Below are positions 59,269-64,000 of a DNA stretch of 64,000 nt, one piece after another (within the stretch, counting starts at the first letter, position 1; every line of letters begins with the position of its first letter). The stretch spans positions 465,381,650 through 465,445,649 of the forward strand of contig CM042684.1 in NCBI GenBank assembly GCA_023614405.1, written 5' to 3'. Made by a program: the position numbers and the translations under genes. A model generated the notes under the pieces. It worked only from the letters and a program-made list of their open reading frames with translations. It was not told where the DNA came from and searched no databases. The DNA comes from Avena insularis. Lineage: Eukaryota; Streptophyta; Magnoliopsida; Poales; Poaceae.

Positions 59269-60449
59269 TGTTGGGTTCGCAGCATAGAAAACAAAAAAAT
59301 CCTACGATGGGAACTATACACCGAGATCTATCTACTAGATACAAGCAACAGTTGGATATACATCCATAGAGAACTTACCCTCGAAGACAACAAAGCTTTG
59401 TTAACAAGATGGAACTCGTGGATGATGTAGTCATACACTTGCCGATCTCAAGATCATGATGAAGTCCAGTAGGTCCGGCTCTAGCACGTCCATCAGATCC
59501 AGCTCCAGCAAGTCTAGCACGACCAAGTCCAGCACCACAAAGCAGTGGTGCATCCATGATCGCACACATGTCCGGTACCACGATAACCTCCATCCCTCGC
59601 TCCAGCAAAGCAGCAGAAGCAGCAACTCCTTTCCAGATAAAGACACCGGGAACATGTATCTCGCTAATCTGAGACCATGGGGAATAACTAGAGGGGGAGA
59701 GAGATCCTTCACGAGGAGGTGTGTGTTGTGAGGAGGAGAGGGGGGCCTTTTATAGGGAAGAGGGGGGAAGCCATGGGCCATGGCATGGCAGCCATGGTGG
59801 TGCCCCCACCTCTTCCATCATTCATGTGGTGGATGCTCCACTCACATAAATATGCCTCCACTCACACTTCCACTCACATGCATTAAATTTCCACCAAATT
59901 TAATGAAAGCTCTCATTAAATAAAACTATTTTATTTATTTTATTCAGAATTTTGTTAATTACTTAGTTAAAAAACATTCACATAAAACCCCCTACAACAT
60001 TTCAATATTACATGCAGAACTAGTTTCTGCAATTTCACCCGGAACAATTCTAGTTTCCATCAAAATGATTCCAGCGCTTTCTTAAATATTTATCTGGAAC
60101 ATATTTGCTCCAAATGGTGTTGGTATCCCTTAAGTGTGTCACCCTACGGTTCGCAAATAATGCAGACATGATCGAGACCCCTCTCCGATCAATAATCAGC
60201 AGCGGGACCTGGAGATCCGTACTGACTCCCACATATTCAACGATGACTCTTGTGATCGTGTGAACCTTTAACGTCGTAACCAAATCCCTTTGTCTCGTGA
60301 TATATTACATGTCCGAGATTCGATCATAGGTATCCCAATACCTAGTTTGATCTTGTTACCGACATGCACTCTTTTCTTGTTCCCGTGATATAACATTCTA
60401 GTGATCACATCACTTGCTTGCAAGCTATTCTCAATGTGATATCACAGAG
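59269..60449 (-). mobile_element. Part of a minus-strand Copia LTR inserted in the Gypsy integrase
   Basis: It starts (plus view) TGTTGGGTTCGCAGCATAGA at 59269, the inverse of an LTR end ...GAACCCAACA, and parallels the LTR of the 7669-16300 element (TAGATCTTCATACCC... and CATGCTTGCAAGC-type landmarks). It stops at 60449, where another Copia begins, so its own 5' part lies beyond the window. A Ser-coding repeat (TCCAGC/TCTAGCACG) fills 59463-59540. Confidence 0.75.
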
Positions 60450-62232
60450 TGTTGGAAATATGCCCTAGACACAAATAGTAGTAAGGACTATTATCATATT
60501 TCATATAGTTTATGATTAAGTTTTATATCATGTTATAACTATGTTGAGTGGAAACATCAATATACGTGTGATATACAAACAACCAGGGGTTCCTAGTGAA
60601 ACTCTAGCCACTGGTTCATTGGTCAACAAATGATCATGTTTCCTGATCATGTGGCATTTATGCCAGTTGGAAATGAGGTCATCTCATTCTAAGAATGAGA
60701 TGATGAACCAATACCCAACCTAAACATCGTGACCCGATCATGTCACGAAGTTCAAGTTACGATGATTAGAAATGGATCCTCGTAGACTATTCCTTAGACC
60801 GTGAGGCTATATCAATCACTGTCTCCCGAGAGTGCTTAGATAGCATCAAACACCATCTGGTAAAATGGTGGTTATAAAGGTGTGTTCAGGTACTCGGAGG
60901 AAACCGTAGAGGCAATATATGTCAAGAGCGGGATTTGTCCGTCCATGTGACGGGAAGATACTCAAGGGCCCACTCGGAGAAGTTATATCCAATAGCTGCG
61001 TAGCGTGTGATTGGATCACGGGGATATCACTTGTCGGAACGAGTCAAGTAGCATTGTTCAGTAACAAGATTGAACACGACATGGTGATGTCATTGATCAG
61101 ATCTCGGGCAATGCAAGTATCGAGTGACAAAGGGAATAAGACACGACTGTCCCGGTTCAAACGATGAAAGATCTTCGTGGAACGCACAGGGGTCACATGG
61201 CCATCCAGGTCCCTCTGTCGATCATTGGTGCGGGAGTGTCCCGACCATGTCTGAAGTGTTCCTGAACCGTGGGGTATCATTCTTAAGGGCTTGATGATGC
61301 TTAGAGAGTGTTTATAGGATCGGTGGAATCACCGAAGAAAAGAAGGGAGAAAACCGGAAGGGTTTCGGTAAGTCCGGAGGATGTTCGGAGTGGAGGTGGA
61401 AGGTGTTCCATGGCCACAGAGATTAAATGATATGTGAATGAATGTTAAATATTGATTTAATCATTTATTCATAATTATTTAATAAAGAGAAAAATCAATT
61501 AAATGGTCAAAGGCTTAATGGGCCAAATCCCGGAGGGGAGAGGGCCCATTAGGGAAAGGCAAGAGGGGGAAGGGGCCAAGGGGGGCCCTATTGGGCCATC
61601 CCCCCACGTGGGGCCCATGAGGGGTGGCCGGCGACGCCTCCTCCACCCCTCCTCTCCTTTAGTCCCACCCCGGGACTTTGAGGGAGGGTGTACCCCCTCC
61701 TCCCCCTATATATAGTGGGGTATTTGACCAGATAAATACACCAATAATCAATAAAGGTCTCCCGACTTTTGGGAGGACCTCCAATTGATATTTTCTCTCT
61801 CCCCCTCTCTCTCTCGTGACCGTGGTCCCAAGTCTGGACTGCATGAGCGAGAGACATCTTCACCGCGGAGCGCCGTCGCGCTGCGGGATTCGGATCCGGG
61901 AGCTCTACTTCCACAACTGCTGCTAGATCGGGGAAGCGGGAGTCATCGTCAGGCACCGGACGTGTGTAACTCCCCGCGAGGTGTCGCACTTGAGGCACTC
62001 AAGTCGTTGGAGCTAGAAGGAGCGAAAGGACTTCATCACGACCTTGAGGTCGGCTTCGTCTCGTCTATATCAACCACGCTCTCCTGAGCATTGACAACGC
62101 TTTTCGGTCTTCAAGGGTAAGTTCGCGAAAAGCCCCTCCCGTTACTGTATTACTAATAGATAGGTCCTGGCAGCTTCAGGGGTTCAGGGGCGTAGAGTAA
62201 AATTTATTGTTTTCATACGCGGAACCCCAACA
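60450..62232 (+). repeat. 5' LTR of the plus-strand Copia
   Basis: 1783 bp, TGTTGGAAATATGCCCTAGA ... GGAACCCCAACA. A TATA-like CTATATATAG is at 61706-61715, followed by a GA/CT-rich leader. It is related to, but clearly distinct from, the LTRs of the 7669-16300 element. Confidence 0.92.
61706..61715 (+). promoter_or_regulatory. TATA-like box of the plus-strand Copia LTR
   Basis: CTATATATAG in the same setting (after a C/G-rich tract) as in the other Copia LTRs of the window. Confidence 0.6.
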
Positions 62233-62233
62233 G

Positions 62234-62245
62234 TGGTATCAGAGC
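62234..62245 (+). other. Copia primer binding site (initiator Met tRNA type)
   Basis: TGGTATCAGAGC one base after the LTR end. Confidence 0.93.
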
Positions 62246-63340
62246 TAGATCTATGCGTAGTAATGCTAGTACGGGTAGAACACACGAGATGTAGCGTGTG
62301 GGCATTGATCTTTTAGTTGTTACCCTCCCACGTGTACTTGTGTATACCGCAGTAATGCTTGATGAAGCGGCCCCCAACCGACTTTACGCGTTCATTCACG
62401 AGACTGGTCCACGCTTGACATACGGCTTGTACCGTATAAAGTGGCTTAGGGGGTGTCTATCTCTCTCGCATTAGTTGGTATACCATTTGCAATGGAGGGC
62501 CCCGAAAGGGGTGTAGTAGAGACAACTACTTGATCAACGTTGTGCTGAAAGTTCGTAGGTAAGAACGGTTCTTATGCGAAAGCCCATTCAGCCACGTAAA
62601 ACATGCAAAGGTAAAGTAGAGGCGTCTAACTTTGTTTTGCAGGGGGGCATTGCCTTATGATATGGTTGTGGCAAAGGTAAAGTAATTACCTTTTGTTACA
62701 TAGTAGTAGATAGTCATGGTAATGACAAGCTACCACGCCGGAATGACACCGTACCACAGTGTCTCTGGCGCCGTAACCCCGGGCGGAACCCGGTGACGGC
62801 GGATGGAGATCACGACGTGAAGGACCATATCACATAGCATTTACATTCAATGTTATTGTTTGTATGTCTTATTGTGTGCTAGTATTAGATACTCGACGGT
62901 AGCCTAATAAGATGATCCATGTTAAAATTACCAACGATTGTGTTCCCCCTTAGTGTGCACCACCAAGAAAGTTCTTCGGTATGAGGCGATCCAGGGTTAC
63001 AGGCCTGGGTGTCAGACATATCTACGTTCGCATACAGTGGGTGTAAGCCATGTTGCACAGTGGATACACTAAGGTTGAGTTGGCGATCCTAGCACGCCAC
63101 AGAAGCGTGGCCTCGGAACACGGATGGTCGAAAGATCGAGCACGAGTCGCATGAATGATGTGACCGACGTTTAGCGTCCACCTTTGAACCCACATCGATG
63201 GCCGTGATCAATCGGGGGAGATGTGGCTGATAGGGGTCGTGTTATCACTAGGAACCCTTTTGGGGATAGGTGTTTCTGAGTGGAGTTATTATTAACTCAT
63301 TTAATTATAAACTTAGTCTAAATTCCTTTTGCAATTATAA
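62246..63340 (+). other. Copia 5' untranslated leader
   Basis: About 1.1 kb without a credible ORF. Its first bases (TAGATCTATGCGTAG) match the leader of the other Copia. Length is similar to that leader (1.2 kb). Confidence 0.7.
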
Positions 63341-63997
63341 ATGTACATGGGACCTTTCGTGTTGACAATTGAATGGTTAGAAGGAGAGAAGCTCAGATTA
63401 GATGGATCGAACTTATCCATTTGGGTTGCCAGTCTCCATGTTCTACTTAGTGAGAACGACGTGGTCGACTACATACTCGACGGGATGGATTTGGATCTGT
63501 TCACGGACCTTGAGACCCCAGAGGAGCGGAAAGACCGCTATCCCCGTCGTGAGATGGCCTCCTATATTTCAGTTGTGATGCATTTCGGAATGGTGGACGA
63601 GCTGTGGCCTTTCGTGGGTGATGTCAACCCTCGTTCGGTGATGCTATAGCTTAGGACACATTTCATGGAGCAGACACGCATTTGGGAGCATGAGCTAATG
63701 GGAGACTTCCTCTCCATTAAGATGGAGGAGAACTCGTCACTAGATAGCCACTTGCAGCACATGCATGATGTGTACATGAGGCCATCATACTTCCTGGACG
63801 TCTGGACTACAGGCTCTTTTGCAAATGCTGCTGTGCTGCGGTCGCTGCCACCAAGCTACCAAGCACAGGTCAGGACTTGCGTAATGAGGGGCGACACGGA
63901 AACGATGGAGTTCCATCGGTTCATGACACATCTCAGGAATGTGTTGGTTGAACCAGATGTCGCTCAGGTCGTCAACAACAAAGGTATATATATTTGA
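63341..63997 (+). pseudogene. Copia gag with one internal stop codon
   Basis: Two stretches in the same frame (63341-63649 and 63665-63997), separated by a TAG at 63647-63649. Motifs of Copia gag (UBN2 type): LRLDGSNLSIWVASLHVLL, then WEHELMGDFLSIKMEENSS, SLDSHLQHMHDVYM and LRSLPPSYQAQVRTCVM. A second stop follows GIYI at 63995-63997, near the window end. It is non-functional as it stands unless the stops are read through. Confidence 0.82.
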
Positions 63998-64000
63998 TAT

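Larger units (their letters stand above)
60450..64000 (+). mobile_element. Plus-strand Copia element, 5' part, BARE/Angela-like
   Basis: 5' LTR 60450-62232, PBS 62234-62245, leader and the start of gag; the rest is beyond the window. It is inserted inside the minus-strand LTR; the five bases before it are CAGAG, a candidate target duplication whose partner cannot be seen. Confidence 0.9.

Overview
The window is a stretch of plant nuclear DNA, most likely from a pooid grass and probably Triticeae (wheat, barley or relatives). The lineage call rests on the repeat content: Copia LTRs beginning TGTTGGAAATATGCCCTAGA, Stowaway MITEs with CTCCCTCCGATCC-type ends, Gypsy elements carrying a PBS of the CACCGTTGCCGGGGAG kind, a Helitron with a TCTATCTATATTATA 5' end, a long-TIR MULE and a CACTA element. 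Two intron-containing host genes sit in a gene island at about 35-47 kb; nearly everything else is nested transposable elements.

Left arm (1-34.9 kb). A minus-strand Gypsy element runs off the left edge (gag, PBS, LTR 2902-4478). Its LTR also borders a second Gypsy internal region on the other side. A complete minus-strand Copia element (7669-16300) has two ~1.72 kb LTRs, PBS, PPT and a perfect AGGGC target duplication. A second minus-strand Gypsy (about 17.66-27.24 kb) is interrupted twice: by a Copia-type LTR (to 21184) and by a 5'-truncated LINE on the plus strand (22604-25513). A three-level nest follows: a MULE with ~0.5 kb inverted repeats and a 10-bp TSD (29441-33069), containing a CACTA element (29687-31672, TSD ACT), containing a lone Gypsy-type LTR (from 30091).

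Gene island (35-47 kb). A 15-exon gene on the plus strand (35377-42406) encodes a 532-residue ACT-domain serine/threonine/tyrosine kinase of the STY8/STY17/STY46 type. Facing it on the minus strand (44370-46847) is a four-exon gene for the 68-residue cysteine-rich hinge subunit (QCR6-like) of mitochondrial complex III, whose AUG is split by the first intron. MITEs of the Stowaway and hAT types lie in introns and between the genes. Both genes have a short direct repeat flanking a homopolymer A tract in the 5' leader, resembling the scar of an almost completely truncated retroposition event.

Right arm (47-64 kb). A ~5.5 kb non-autonomous Helitron (47225-52751) starts less than 0.4 kb from the QCR6 gene start. 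It carries minisatellites, MITEs and exon-like fragments. A decayed plus-strand Gypsy of the Tat/Retand kind follows (52942-59268). Its integrase is cut by a minus-strand Copia LTR (59269-60449), which is cut in turn by a plus-strand Copia (60450 to the window end) with LTR, PBS and the start of gag. No CRISPR array, rRNA gene or convincing tRNA gene was seen. All family calls come from reading motifs and translated ORFs, not from searches.
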